Source: Mesorhizobium norvegicum
GTDB taxonomy: Bacteria; Pseudomonadota; Alphaproteobacteria; Rhizobiales; Rhizobiaceae
Assembly (NCBI RefSeq): GCF_004919685.1
Contig: NZ_SMYZ01000013.1
Location: forward strand, 20,062 to 84,061
Direction of reading: 5' to 3'
Length of the DNA stretch: 64,000 bases
How positions within the stretch are numbered: position 1 is the stretch's first letter; each line of letters starts with the position of its first letter. This document shows positions 25,543 through 35,113 of this stretch, piece after piece. The position numbers and the translations under genes were made by a program. The notes under the pieces are model-generated. The model ran no database searches and was not told the origin of the DNA. It worked only from the letters and a program-made list of their open reading frames with translations.

Positions 25543-26399
25543 GGCACGTCCTTGATGCCGGAGGCCTTGTGCAGGAACCAGTCGACAACGAGGTTCAAGC
25601 CCACTGTCAACAGTGCTATCGCCGCAGCCGGGATTAATGGCGTCAGGATGCCGAACGAAATCGCCGCCGCGTTCTCCCTCACCATGGAACCCCAGTCCGC
25701 CGTCGGCGGCTGCAGTCCCAGCCCCAAAAAACTCAGGGCGCTAATAAAAAGGAACACGAAGCAGAACCGCAGGCCGAACTCTGCAACCAGCGGCGACAGT
25801 GCATTGGGCAGGATCTCGTCTTTCATCACCCACCACAGACCCTCACCCCGCAAGCGGGCGGATTCGACATATTCCATCACCTCGATGTCCATCGCGACGG
25901 CCCGGCTGATGCGATAGACCCGCGTCGCACCGATCAGCGCGATAACGACAATAAGAACGGTTGTCGATGTCCCCATCACCGATAGCACCACAAGCGCGAA
26001 GATCAGCGTGGGGAAAGCCATTAGGATATCGACTCCCCTGCTCAGCAACATGTCGACCCAACCCTTCATCGTTGCCGCCAGGAACCCAAGCAGCGCACCC
26101 ACGCCGAATGCCAGCGCCGTGGTCACCAGTGCCAGTCCAATGGTGTTTCGTGCTCCGTACATCAGCCGTGAAAAAAGGTCCCGGCCAAGCTGATCCGTCC
26201 CTAGGATCACCGGTGGATTATGGGGTACGGCCTCTGCCGACCACATCACCGGTTCCCAGACGTCACCAACAACCTCCGTTTCGCTGTATGGCGCGACCCA
26301 TGGCGCAAAAAACGCGCATGCCACGTTGATCACAATAACCGCCAATCCTAACCGTGCGGACCAATTTACATGCTTCAATAGGTTGATCGCTGTACGCAC
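25539..26399 (-). CDS. ABC transporter permease, DppC type
   Basis: A 286-residue inner-membrane protein with about six hydrophobic segments, the first near residues 15-35, and the cytoplasmic EAA-type loop around ARLRGEGLWWVMKDEILPNAL. The short N-terminal extension before the transport domain (VILGTDQLGRDLFSRLMYGAR) is typical of DppC/OppC. It pairs with the DppB-type permease 10 bases upstream. Confidence 0.92.
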   Translation of the reverse strand: MRTAINLLKHVNWSARLGLAVIVINVACAFFAPWVAPYSETEVVGDVWEPVMWSAEAVPHNPPVILGTDQLGRDLFSRLMYGARNTIGLALVTTALAFGVGALLGFLAATMKGWVDMLLSRGVDILMAFPTLIFALVVLSVMGTSTTVLIVVIALIGATRVYRISRAVAMDIEVMEYVESARLRGEGLWWVMKDEILPNALSPLVAEFGLRFCFVFLFISALSFLGLGLQPPTADWGSMVRENAAAISFGILTPLIPAAAIALLTVGLNLVVDWFLHKASGIKDVP

Positions 26400-26409
26400 T
26401 TTCGCCGCC

Positions 26410-27366
26410 CTACTTCGGATATCTATGTTTCGGATTCGTAACTATCGCCAGTACGTCAGCAATCAGATTTAACAAAACAAATATCGCTGCGAATATGAGG
26501 CTAATCGCTTGAACTACCGGCAAGTCGCGCTTCGAAACAGAATCGACTAGCAACTGGCCGAGGCCCGGATAGACGAACACCACTTCAATCAACACAACAC
26601 CAACCAACAGGTATGCAAGGTTCAGTACCACAACGTTGATAATTGGAGACAATGCGTTTGGCAGCGCGTGGTTGAGAATCACCCGTCCTTTCTTGATGCC
26701 CTTCAAGCGGGCCATCTCGATATAGGGACTCCCCAGGACATTGATGATTGCTGCGCGTGTCATCCGCATCATATGCGCAGTTACAACAAATGTCAGCGTC
26801 ATTACTGGCAACGCAATTACATAGAGTCTATCCCACAGCCCCATGTCCGGACTGACGCTCGCGAGACTTGGAAACACGGGGAACGTCACCGATAGCAACG
26901 CAACCAAGATATAGGCCACGAAATACTCAGGAACCGATATCAGACTCAATGTCGATATCGAGATTAACTTATCGAGATAGCTCTGACGATATAACGCTGC
27001 CATCAGTCCAAGCCCGACGGCAATTGGGATAGAAATAAGCGCCGCAGCACAAGCAAGAAACATTGTGTTGTAGAGGCGCGTCTCAATGAGCTCACTGATC
27101 GGCCTTTTGTTTGCAAGGGACGTCCCTAAATCCCCCTTTATGATGCCCGAGATCCATTGGAAATACCGCACGTGCGGCGGCAGATCCAATCCGAGTTCGT
27201 GCCGGAACGCGGCAACCGTCTCCGGCGTTGCAGACCGGCCCAAGATCGCCTGGGTAAGGTCCCCCGGCAGGGCTTGCACCGCGAGAAAGATCAATCCTGA
27301 GATCACGAACAGCGTCAGAACGCCGAATGCCAGACGCTTCAAGATCATCGTCGTGAGATTATTCAA
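26410..27366 (-). CDS. ABC transporter permease, DppB type
   Basis: A 318-residue inner-membrane protein beginning MNNLTTMILKRLAFGVLTLF, with a membrane segment at about 10-31 and the family motif region around ARLKGIKKGRVILNHALPNAL. It is the DppB/OppB half of a peptide-class importer. It overlaps the TetR gene by four bases, so regulator and transporter are translated from one message. Confidence 0.92.
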   Translation of the reverse strand: MNNLTTMILKRLAFGVLTLFVISGLIFLAVQALPGDLTQAILGRSATPETVAAFRHELGLDLPPHVRYFQWISGIIKGDLGTSLANKRPISELIETRLYNTMFLACAAALISIPIAVGLGLMAALYRQSYLDKLISISTLSLISVPEYFVAYILVALLSVTFPVFPSLASVSPDMGLWDRLYVIALPVMTLTFVVTAHMMRMTRAAIINVLGSPYIEMARLKGIKKGRVILNHALPNALSPIINVVVLNLAYLLVGVVLIEVVFVYPGLGQLLVDSVSKRDLPVVQAISLIFAAIFVLLNLIADVLAIVTNPKHRYPK

Positions 27367-28010
27367 TGGTCGCTCCTGGAAACAGCGTCGGCGCGGTAGT
27401 GCTGGAGCAGACTGTCGAGCGCGGAATAAAGCAGAGACTTGGCCATTTCTGGTGGTATCCGACCCTCAATGTCGGCGCCTTGGAGAAAAACGCCATTGAG
27501 CGTTGAGACAAACAGAACTGCCGCCGTCTGCCTGCTGTCCGCTTTGACTAATGGACGAAAAGCCGCTGAAACGCTCGTAACAAACCGTCTGTGAAGGACC
27601 TGCTGTATTCTTCGATAACGATCTTTCAACAGACTCTGAGACAAGAAGTGTCGGAATATCGCGCAATTTTCAGGAGTATAAAATTCCGCGTCAAAATTCG
27701 CTTCAATGTACGACCGTAACGTTGCGATAGGATCGCCATTAGCAGGTCGATGCCGGCGCATTACGTCGGCCAATTCCCGGTACTGAAGTCGGATCGCCTC
27801 TTCAAGAAGGGCGTCTCTTCCACCGAACTGGTAATGCACGTTTCCGGGCGAGATACCCGCAGCCTTGCAAATGATCGAAAGGGGCGCCTCTGGACCGTAT
27901 TTCGCGAGCGCGTCTCGCATCGCGCCCACCAACTGATCTCTGGTATTGCCCTTTTTGGGCACCAGAGAACCTTTCCCATTTTCTCTGCGGAAAGGCTTTT
28001 GCTTAAGCAT
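27363..28010 (-). CDS. TetR/AcrR-family transcriptional regulator
   Basis: A 215-residue protein with the N-terminal helix-turn-helix of the TetR family at about residues 42-68 (LSIICKAAGISPGNVHYQFGG) and a helical ligand-binding domain. It lies three bases after the thiolase gene and overlaps the permease gene. That places it inside the catabolic operon, where it probably represses the block until a CoA ester or the imported compound binds. Its operator was not identified with confidence. Confidence 0.9.
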   Translation of the reverse strand: MLKQKPFRRENGKGSLVPKKGNTRDQLVGAMRDALAKYGPEAPLSIICKAAGISPGNVHYQFGGRDALLEEAIRLQYRELADVMRRHRPANGDPIATLRSYIEANFDAEFYTPENCAIFRHFLSQSLLKDRYRRIQQVLHRRFVTSVSAAFRPLVKADSRQTAAVLFVSTLNGVFLQGADIEGRIPPEMAKSLLYSALDSLLQHYRADAVSRSDH

Positions 28011-28013
28011 TGG

Positions 28014-29219
28014 TCAGTTCACCTCTCGCTCTAGGACAAGCGCCACGCCTTGTCCAACGCCGATGCACATCGTGACCAGGGCGTATCTTCCACCACAGCG
28101 CTCGAGCTGTCTCGCTGCCGTCAGAGCCAACCTCGTCCCACTCGCGCCAAGAGGATGTCCTAGCGCGATAGCGCCCCCATTGACATTGATGCGGCTGTCG
28201 TCAGCTGAAATTTTCATCAGCTTCAAGCAAGCGAGCACCTGCGAGGCAAAGGCCTCATTCAGTTCAATAACATCGATCTTATCAAGAGTGAGGCCGACGC
28301 GCTGAAGAGCTTTTTCGGCGGCTGGAACCGGACCCAGCCCCATAAGGCGCGGCTCGACGCCGGCAACGGCACTGGACACGATCCTTGCCAAGGGCCTCAT
28401 CCCGGATTTCTCACCAGCGGCCTTTGACCCGACAAAAATGGCAGCAGCACCATCGTTTACGCCGGATGCATTGCCGGCTGTCACAACACCACCCTCATAA
28501 ATGCTTCTGAGCTTTGCTAGTCCTTCCAGCGTCGCGGAAGGGCGCGGATGCTCATCCTCCGCAACCTGAGTCTGATTTCCCTTTCGATCTATCACGAGAA
28601 CAGGCGATACCTCACCGTCAAAGAATCCCGCGGACTTTGCCGCAGCATATTTTTGTTGACTGTTAAGCGCGAACAGATCTGAATCTGCTCGCTCAATTCC
28701 CACCTCTTTTGCAACAAAGTCTCCCGTTTCAGGCATCTGATGATCGCCATATGCGGAGACCTGGCGTGGGTTTGAGAATCTAGGGCCGAGCGTCGTATCA
28801 AAGATCGTCGCTGATCGATCGAATGCAGTCTCGGATTTGGGGATAACGAATGGAGCGCGGGTCATGCTCTCAACGCCGCCTGCCAGGAAAAGATCGCCGC
28901 GGTTCGCAAGAACCGAGTTGGCGGCCTCAATGACAGCGGAAAGGCCGCTACCGCAAAGGCGGTTAACTGTTTGCCCAGCCACCGAGATCGGTAAGCCGGC
29001 CATCAAGGCTGAGCGTCTAGCAATATTCCGGCTGTCCTCGGCTGCCTGGTTCGTACATCCAATCGTTACGTCTTCGATGTCATTTGGATCAAAGGCTGTG
29101 CTTTTCATCAACCGGCCAATCAAGTCGGCCAGGAGATCATCAGGACGCGCGTGGGCCAAGCCGCCGCCATGGCGGCCAAATGGGGTTCGAAGTCCGTTAT
29201 ACAAAAAAGCGTCAGCCAT
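28014..29219 (-). CDS. Acetyl-CoA acyltransferase (degradative thiolase)
   Basis: A 401-residue thiolase with the nucleophile in NRLCGSGL (near residue 88), HPLGASG and CIGVGQG. Its sequence, for example MTRAPFVIPKSETAFDRSATIFD, is of the degradative type (PcaF/PaaJ/FadA), unlike the biosynthetic thiolase at 21-22 kb. It would cleave the 3-ketoacyl-CoA made by the dehydrogenase encoded 8 bases upstream. Confidence 0.92.
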   Translation of the reverse strand: MADAFLYNGLRTPFGRHGGGLAHARPDDLLADLIGRLMKSTAFDPNDIEDVTIGCTNQAAEDSRNIARRSALMAGLPISVAGQTVNRLCGSGLSAVIEAANSVLANRGDLFLAGGVESMTRAPFVIPKSETAFDRSATIFDTTLGPRFSNPRQVSAYGDHQMPETGDFVAKEVGIERADSDLFALNSQQKYAAAKSAGFFDGEVSPVLVIDRKGNQTQVAEDEHPRPSATLEGLAKLRSIYEGGVVTAGNASGVNDGAAAIFVGSKAAGEKSGMRPLARIVSSAVAGVEPRLMGLGPVPAAEKALQRVGLTLDKIDVIELNEAFASQVLACLKLMKISADDSRINVNGGAIALGHPLGASGTRLALTAARQLERCGGRYALVTMCIGVGQGVALVLEREVN

Positions 29220-29227
29220 TTCGGCTC

Positions 29228-30748
29228 CTATGCAGCAAGGTTTGACGTCATTAGTGACACGCCGAGACGCGCTCGACGACTTAGCCAGAGGCTCGGGCGA
29301 TACCGCGGGTCACCGGTTGCACTCACGAGGCTCTCAAGGATTTTGACGACTCGGTCGGCGCCCAGCTTGTCGCCCATATCCAAGGGACCAAACGGATATC
29401 CCAGCGCAACTTGTACGGCGCGATCAATATCGCCCGGCTCGGCAATGCCCAGTTGAGCGATCTCGGATGCGACATTGATGATGCAGGCAAGTATGCGCTG
29501 GACAATGAAACCAGGGCTGTCCGCGATGACGGTCACATTTCGCCCCGCTTTGATAAAAAGAGCGGCTGCGTCATCCCGGCTGGCCTTCGAAGTCAGCGGA
29601 GACGCCATGAGCGTCACCCTTCCTTCAAGGCCGAGCAGCGTATCGACGGCAAGTGTCCGGCTTGGATCCATGTCATGCCTCAACACCGTGGTCGTAAGAT
29701 CCTCGCCCAACGGGGCGACAAGCGAAGGGCCGTCGCTGCCAGACAAACGATCCCGCTCTATCCTTAGATCAAATTGCTTGAACATTCCGGCGATGGTCGT
29801 TCTGGCCGCTTCATCAAGTCCTCCGAGGTACACGGCCTTCGGGAGCTCGACAGGTGTGACAGGTTCGTTAGGGTTTTGCCTTTCACCGCCCTGATACTTA
29901 TAGAAGCCCGCTCCGGTCTTCCGCCCCAAAAGGCCAGCAGCAACCCGGGACGACACTTCTGGGATTGGGCGATGGCGCGGCTCTTCATAGAACCGCCTGT
30001 AGACGGATTCCATTCCCGCCAACGAAGTGTCGAGCCCTATCAAATCGAGGAGTTCAAACGGCCCCATTCGAAAGCCAGCAACATCTCGCATCAGATTGTC
30101 GATGTCAGCGTGGCCAGCGACACTCTCAGATAAAATGCGCAACGCTTCTGAGGTGAAGGCCCGCCCCGCGTGGTTTACGAGGAAACCGGGCGTATCTTTC
30201 ACTCTGATTGGCTGATAGCCAATGCTGTCGATGAGCCGACATAGCGCGTCGCTGATCTGCTTGTCCGTGCGGATACCGGCGATGATCTCAACCAGCTTGA
30301 GTACGGGCACTGGATTGAAGAAATGGAGGCCCGCAACACGCTCGGGCCGCGCACATGCGGAAGCAATCTCGGTCACTGAAAGAGACGACGTGTTAGTAGC
30401 CAGAATGCACTTGTCACTGACTAGGCTGTCGAGCTTCGAGAACAACGCCTTCTTGGCACCGATCTCTTCGACAATCGCTTCGATGATGAGATCGCAGTCA
30501 CTGAGCTGAGTTATATCGCCCACACCGGACAGATTTTCCTTGCACGCGGCAAACTGTTCCTGGGAAATACGCCCTTTGCTCACGCTCCGCTGAAGCATCT
30601 CGCAAACGTTTTCAACGCCTGAGACGCATGCATCAGCATTCGCATCGAACAACCGAACCTGAGCCCCACCCGTAACCATTGCCTGGGCTATTCCACGCCC
30701 CATCAGCCCCGCGCCGATGATGCCGACCAAACGAAGCGAAGAGCTCAT
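29228..30748 (-). CDS. 3-hydroxyacyl-CoA dehydrogenase (PaaH/PaaC-like)
   Basis: A 506-residue protein. GIIGAGLMGRG near residue 10 is the NAD-binding loop, followed by NTSSLSVTEIA and HFFNPVPVLKLVEI, the active-site region, and two C-terminal dimerisation domains. The double C-terminal domain is typical of PaaH-type enzymes acting on short or functionalised acyl-CoAs. It oxidises the L-3-hydroxyacyl-CoA product of the hydratase, whose gene overlaps its start by four bases. Confidence 0.93.
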   Translation of the reverse strand: MSSSLRLVGIIGAGLMGRGIAQAMVTGGAQVRLFDANADACVSGVENVCEMLQRSVSKGRISQEQFAACKENLSGVGDITQLSDCDLIIEAIVEEIGAKKALFSKLDSLVSDKCILATNTSSLSVTEIASACARPERVAGLHFFNPVPVLKLVEIIAGIRTDKQISDALCRLIDSIGYQPIRVKDTPGFLVNHAGRAFTSEALRILSESVAGHADIDNLMRDVAGFRMGPFELLDLIGLDTSLAGMESVYRRFYEEPRHRPIPEVSSRVAAGLLGRKTGAGFYKYQGGERQNPNEPVTPVELPKAVYLGGLDEAARTTIAGMFKQFDLRIERDRLSGSDGPSLVAPLGEDLTTTVLRHDMDPSRTLAVDTLLGLEGRVTLMASPLTSKASRDDAAALFIKAGRNVTVIADSPGFIVQRILACIINVASEIAQLGIAEPGDIDRAVQVALGYPFGPLDMGDKLGADRVVKILESLVSATGDPRYRPSLWLSRRARLGVSLMTSNLAA

Positions 30749-31515
30749 TTACCCTTGAACTCCGCCTTGCGCTTCTCAATAAAGGCTCGAACTCCCTCCT
30801 GCGCATCCTCTGTCGCAAAGAGCAACTGAAACGCCTTGCGTTCCAGAGCCATAGCTGTGTCAAGGGAGACATCCATGCCCGCAAGCATGACCTCCTTGAT
30901 CTGCATCACCGCCACCGGCGACATGCCGGCGATCTTGCGTGCAATCTCCAACGCTCGTTCCATGACTTTGTTGTCAGGAACGACCTCGCTGACCATGCCC
31001 ATTCTCAGCGCCTCGTCGGAGGGGATAATCTCACCTAGCAGGGAGATACGCATCGCCTGGTACTTGCCCACGGAGCGAACCAGACGCTGAGTGCCGCCAG
31101 CACCGGGCATGAGTCCCAAACGAATCTCAAGCTGACCAAATTTTGCATTCTCGCCAGCGATGATCAGATCAGCGCTCAAGGCGAGTTCGCAACCGCCGCC
31201 GATAGCTGCGCCGTTCACAGCAGCTATCACCGGCTTGCGAAACTGGTTTACCGTGCGCCACATCTCCTGGGATTTCGAAAGCATTTCACCCATTGGACTG
31301 AGGCCGTCGAATTCCTTAATGTCCGCGCCGGAAACAAACACCTCGTCCCCACCGGTCAAGACGAGGACTTTGATTTTCGGATCTCTGTCAGCCTCGGAAT
31401 ACGCTTGCAGAAGCTGCGCGCGTAAAGCGAGATTCATCGCGTTCCGGGCATCCGGGCGATGCATCCTGGCGACCAGAATGCCTGCACTTGGTCTCTCCAA
31501 AACAACTTCAGACAC
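30745..31515 (-). CDS. Enoyl-CoA hydratase (crotonase family)
   Basis: A 256-residue crotonase. The oxyanion-hole stretch SGADIKEF and AAIGGGCELALSADL are present. Both catalytic glutamates, in GGGCELA and GQLEIRLGLMPGAGGTQ, are retained, so true hydratase activity is expected. Start is GTG at 31515 with AGGAGAG upstream. The 11-base string TTAGTACCGAG (31532-31542) in front of it recurs at 35085-35095 near another gene of the block. Confidence 0.93.
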   Translation of the reverse strand: MSEVVLERPSAGILVARMHRPDARNAMNLALRAQLLQAYSEADRDPKIKVLVLTGGDEVFVSGADIKEFDGLSPMGEMLSKSQEMWRTVNQFRKPVIAAVNGAAIGGGCELALSADLIIAGENAKFGQLEIRLGLMPGAGGTQRLVRSVGKYQAMRISLLGEIIPSDEALRMGMVSEVVPDNKVMERALEIARKIAGMSPVAVMQIKEVMLAGMDVSLDTAMALERKAFQLLFATEDAQEGVRAFIEKRKAEFKGK

Positions 31516-31652
31516 TTCACTCTCCTAAATCTTAGTACCGAGACTGGCGTGCAACATTGCTACCTTCAAGCTCAGCAAGAATATTTCACTGTCTGCGCCT
31601 CGAAAGGGTCGACCACATCTTATGTTCGGCCCCGTATTCGGTTTATTTCGCT

Positions 31653-33743
31653 TTAGCTGGAAATCTCAAGGACACAGTCGACCGCGAAGGCGCCATTGCC
31701 AACCGAACGGACCATCAATGGATTGACATCGAGTGCAACAATCGGATTGTTCTGAGCAGCAGCTGCAATATTCGCTATCGCCTGGACTGCGGCTTCGAGA
31801 TCACCAGCCGGTTTGCCTCTATAACCGCTGAGCAACTTGAATGCTTTTGTGGATTGAAGAGCCACGCGGATTTCATCGGGTTCGACAGGAAGTATGAGCT
31901 GGACTGTGTCTTCGAGAAGTTCCGTCAGCACACCGCCGCTGCCGAGCATCAGCACCACGCCAAATTGTGGATCGCGTTTGAGCCCCACGATCAACTCCGC
32001 GACAACGCCTGAAACCATCTCCTCGACGATAAATTGTGTTGGATTGGTAGGGACTCTTGCGAACATATCCTGCGCCGCAGCGATGACCTCTTCTGAACTG
32101 GAGAGATGCAGCCGAACTGCAGACAGTTCTGTTTTGTGGGTAAGCGTCTCACCGACGGCCTTCAGCACCACAGGGAACTTGACTGATGCAAGAGCGGTCG
32201 GAAGATCCGACAGATCGACAAGCATGCCCTCGGGAACATTTACGCCGATGCTTCGAAGCCACTGCTTGCCTTTCCACTCATCCACGACAGTGGTGCTTTC
32301 GCCCTCAGTCGAGGAAGGCAGCATGCGATTGTTCCAGATCGACTCTCTTTCCAATACGGTTTCGCGGCGCTCTCGATAGCGGACAGCATGAGCGAAAGCT
32401 GCGAAAGCATCCTCCAAACCTTGAAGCGCGGGGATGCCCCCTTCCATCAGGCGAGCCCTCGGCGCAGCCGGAAGTCCCTCAGGCAAATTGGACGCATACA
32501 CGAACGGCTTGCCAGTCCGGTTCTTTGCTTCGATAAGTGCTTCGATTGCGGTATCCCAATGCCGCACTTCGATCTGGTGGAGACCGAAGGGGTGGTTGGA
32601 AATGAGCATGCCGCAATCGAAGACTTCAGATAGCATCGCTTGGTAGCAGGCTGTCTGCTGATCTTTGTTTCCCCACAGGGTGAGGCCCATGTCCAAGGGG
32701 TTCGCCGGTGCGGTGTAAGCCGATAGTCTTTCTCGCACAGAAGCACTTTGACGGTCGCTTAGATTTGGGAGCTCGACCCCATTTTTTTCGGCGACGTCCG
32801 CACTAATGCTGGAGTCCGCACCAGAGAATGTCATGACGGCCAATTTTCCGCCAGGCAACTTCTCAATCGAAGAAAACAGTTTCAGCGTCTCGATGAACTC
32901 CGACAGCGACGAAGTGCGCACTATACCGAAACGATCAAGGAAAGCTTCGAATACATCGTTCGGGCTGATCATAGCACCCGTGTGCGAACTGGCAGCTGCA
33001 GCGCCCTTATCCGACGTCCCGGCTTTGAGAACGACAACTGGTATGGCCTGTTTAAGGGCCCGCAAAATTGCCTTTTCGAAGGAGGCGACATCCTTCAGCC
33101 CCTCGATGTAGATGCCGATCGCGGATACCCGCTCATCGTCGAGCATAACGTCGACCAGATCCGCCATACTCGTGACGGACTGGTTGCCGACGTTGACCGA
33201 GTAACCGATCTTCAATCCGCGGTCGCTGGCAATGAAGTTGAGCGCGACCGTTCCGCTTTGCGCAATCATCGCAATGCCGCGATCAGGCGACACCTCGCCA
33301 TAATTGCCTCGCGTCATAGAGGCACGGTCGAAGAAGTTCACAGCCCCGGTGCAGTTGGGGCCGATTATCGCCATGTCCCCAGCTGCCTCAGCAAGTCTGT
33401 TTTCCAGCAGAGCACCTTCAGCCCCGACCTCAGAAAATCCAGCGGCGTGACATACCGCACCAGCCGCTCCCCTTTTCGCCAAAGCCTCGACTACTTCAAT
33501 CGTCTTGTTTGCATTGACGGCGATGAAGGTCGCATCTGGCGCTTCAGGCAGGGATGCAATGTCCGGATAGCATTTCACCCCTTCGATCTCAGTTTCTCGG
33601 GGATTTACTGCCCACAGCGAACCGACGAAACCGATCTGCTGTGCATACTTTAAACCGGGGCGAATTGCGTCGCCTCCGATATAAACGATATGTCTCGGAC
33701 TCAAGAACTTCTTGAGATTGTCGCGACGAGAGGGGTTCAACAT
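31653..33743 (-). CDS. Acyl-CoA synthetase, NDP-forming (acetate-CoA ligase ADP-forming type)
   Basis: A 696-residue single-chain enzyme. An N-terminal CoA-binding Rossmann domain (about 1-130), succinyl-CoA-synthetase-like domains with the phosphohistidine stretch SSHTGAM (near 255), and a C-terminal ATP-grasp domain (about 480-690) are seen. It forms acyl-CoA from acid, CoA and ATP, giving ADP and phosphate. In this block it is the only candidate for activating the imported or amidase-released acid. The gap of 137 bases to the enoyl-CoA hydratase gene may hold a secondary promoter. Confidence 0.92.
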   Translation of the reverse strand: MLNPSRRDNLKKFLSPRHIVYIGGDAIRPGLKYAQQIGFVGSLWAVNPRETEIEGVKCYPDIASLPEAPDATFIAVNANKTIEVVEALAKRGAAGAVCHAAGFSEVGAEGALLENRLAEAAGDMAIIGPNCTGAVNFFDRASMTRGNYGEVSPDRGIAMIAQSGTVALNFIASDRGLKIGYSVNVGNQSVTSMADLVDVMLDDERVSAIGIYIEGLKDVASFEKAILRALKQAIPVVVLKAGTSDKGAAAASSHTGAMISPNDVFEAFLDRFGIVRTSSLSEFIETLKLFSSIEKLPGGKLAVMTFSGADSSISADVAEKNGVELPNLSDRQSASVRERLSAYTAPANPLDMGLTLWGNKDQQTACYQAMLSEVFDCGMLISNHPFGLHQIEVRHWDTAIEALIEAKNRTGKPFVYASNLPEGLPAAPRARLMEGGIPALQGLEDAFAAFAHAVRYRERRETVLERESIWNNRMLPSSTEGESTTVVDEWKGKQWLRSIGVNVPEGMLVDLSDLPTALASVKFPVVLKAVGETLTHKTELSAVRLHLSSSEEVIAAAQDMFARVPTNPTQFIVEEMVSGVVAELIVGLKRDPQFGVVLMLGSGGVLTELLEDTVQLILPVEPDEIRVALQSTKAFKLLSGYRGKPAGDLEAAVQAIANIAAAAQNNPIVALDVNPLMVRSVGNGAFAVDCVLEISS

Positions 33744-33750
33744 TTCCGTC

Positions 33751-34914
33751 CTACATCAGCTCGGAAAAGATTTCTGGGCCACGCTTCCGAAGTTGACGTC
33801 CCATGATGACCTTCTGAATCTCAGACGTACCTTCCCAGATACGTTCCGCTCGAACATCTCGGTAAAGACGCTCAACTGGATTTGAGCTTATGTATCCGCG
33901 ACCACCAAAGATCTGGAGCGCCTGGTCGACAACCTTACCAGCCATTTCAGAGCAAAAGTACTTGACTGCACTTACGCGAGCGTGGGCGATCGTGCGATCA
34001 AGCCCGCTGTCGATTTCTTCCGCAACGCGGTACACCATGCATTTCCCCGCCATCGTTTGGGCGGCCATATCTGCAAGAATGAACTCGACTCCCTGGAAAT
34101 CGAAAATTGGACGGCCGAACTGGTGACGCTCTTTTGCGTATTCCGTGGCCAGGGCTAGTGCTCGGCTGGCGACACCGACGCAACGAGCGCCGATCGCGGT
34201 CCGCGCCTCGACGAACCAGTCTTTTGTCAACTCGAATCCTTGCCCAATGCTTCCGAGCATGCGGTCGGCAGGGACTCGAACATTCGTGTATCGGACATGT
34301 GGGTGTCCGCGTCCGCCGCGGGTCATGAACTTTGGCTCGCTTACGATCTCGAAGCCAGGCGTCTTGAGGTCGATGATGAAGACCGTAGGTTTGCTGGGAT
34401 CACCGTCGACGATGGTGTGCAACAGCGCTACATCGGCCCGTTCACACCCGCTGGCAAAAAACTTTTCGCCGTTGATCACATAATCGTCCCCATCGAGAAC
34501 GGCACTTGTCCTGACCCCACCCGCATCGGAACCGGCAGTCGGCTCGCTGATAGAATACGGAATGAAGAGGTCGCCCGAACAAGCAGGCACTAGATAGGTT
34601 TGCTTCTGCTGCTCGGTTGCCTCACGCAGGCACAGCGGCGGCTGCCAGACGTGGTTCCACAAGCCACCAGTCGATTTTCCTACTTCTTCATTCACGAGAC
34701 ACTGCTCATAAATGTTATACCCTTGTCCACCAACCTCCTCAGGATGATTGATCGCATTCAGCTTATAAGCGAGGACTTGCTCCTTTATATGCTTGTGATC
34801 CCCAACTGTCAGATTATCGGTCTCTTCAAGATTGAGCTCCATCGGATAAAAAACTCTCTCCGTAAACTCGCGAGCGCGTTGTTGAATTTCTTTTCTTCGG
34901 GCCGACAGTGCCAT
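33751..34914 (-). CDS. Acyl-CoA dehydrogenase
   Basis: A 387-residue flavoprotein of the acyl-CoA dehydrogenase family. IPYSISEPTAGSDAGG is the FAD/substrate loop, RHQFGRPIFDFQGVEF the central helix, and IWEGTSEIQKVIMGRQL the C-terminal motif. It makes a 2,3-double bond in an acyl-CoA, passing electrons to ETF. ATG at 34914 with AGAGGA upstream. It lies 8 bases before the CoA synthetase gene, so activation and first oxidation are co-expressed. Confidence 0.93.
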   Translation of the reverse strand: MALSARRKEIQQRAREFTERVFYPMELNLEETDNLTVGDHKHIKEQVLAYKLNAINHPEEVGGQGYNIYEQCLVNEEVGKSTGGLWNHVWQPPLCLREATEQQKQTYLVPACSGDLFIPYSISEPTAGSDAGGVRTSAVLDGDDYVINGEKFFASGCERADVALLHTIVDGDPSKPTVFIIDLKTPGFEIVSEPKFMTRGGRGHPHVRYTNVRVPADRMLGSIGQGFELTKDWFVEARTAIGARCVGVASRALALATEYAKERHQFGRPIFDFQGVEFILADMAAQTMAGKCMVYRVAEEIDSGLDRTIAHARVSAVKYFCSEMAGKVVDQALQIFGGRGYISSNPVERLYRDVRAERIWEGTSEIQKVIMGRQLRKRGPEIFSELM

Positions 34915-35073
34915 TTTCTAGTCCTCTGATAAGCTTTCGATTTGGGTTAAGCGCAGCTCTTGCGCGTCAGGTGATGGAAATTGGCGCCGCGAGAGCGCTA
35001 TGGACAGATGGTTCTCTGAGCGGCGCATGGTCAGTCAGACCGTGCGCCGCGAGCCGTCGCTTTGAGCAGGAGA

Positions 35074-35101
35074 GACCGCCTATTTTAGTACCGAGGCGGT
35101 C
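35074..35101 (-). terminator. Hairpin after the solute-binding-protein gene
   Basis: GACCGCCT (35074-35081) pairs with AGGCGGTC (35094-35101) around a 12-base loop, 13 bases past the stop codon of the solute-binding-protein gene. No T-run follows on the minus strand. It is more likely a 3'-protecting or partial-termination hairpin that lets the binding protein exceed the downstream genes. Confidence 0.45.
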
Positions 35102-35113
35102 CAGCTAATCTCT

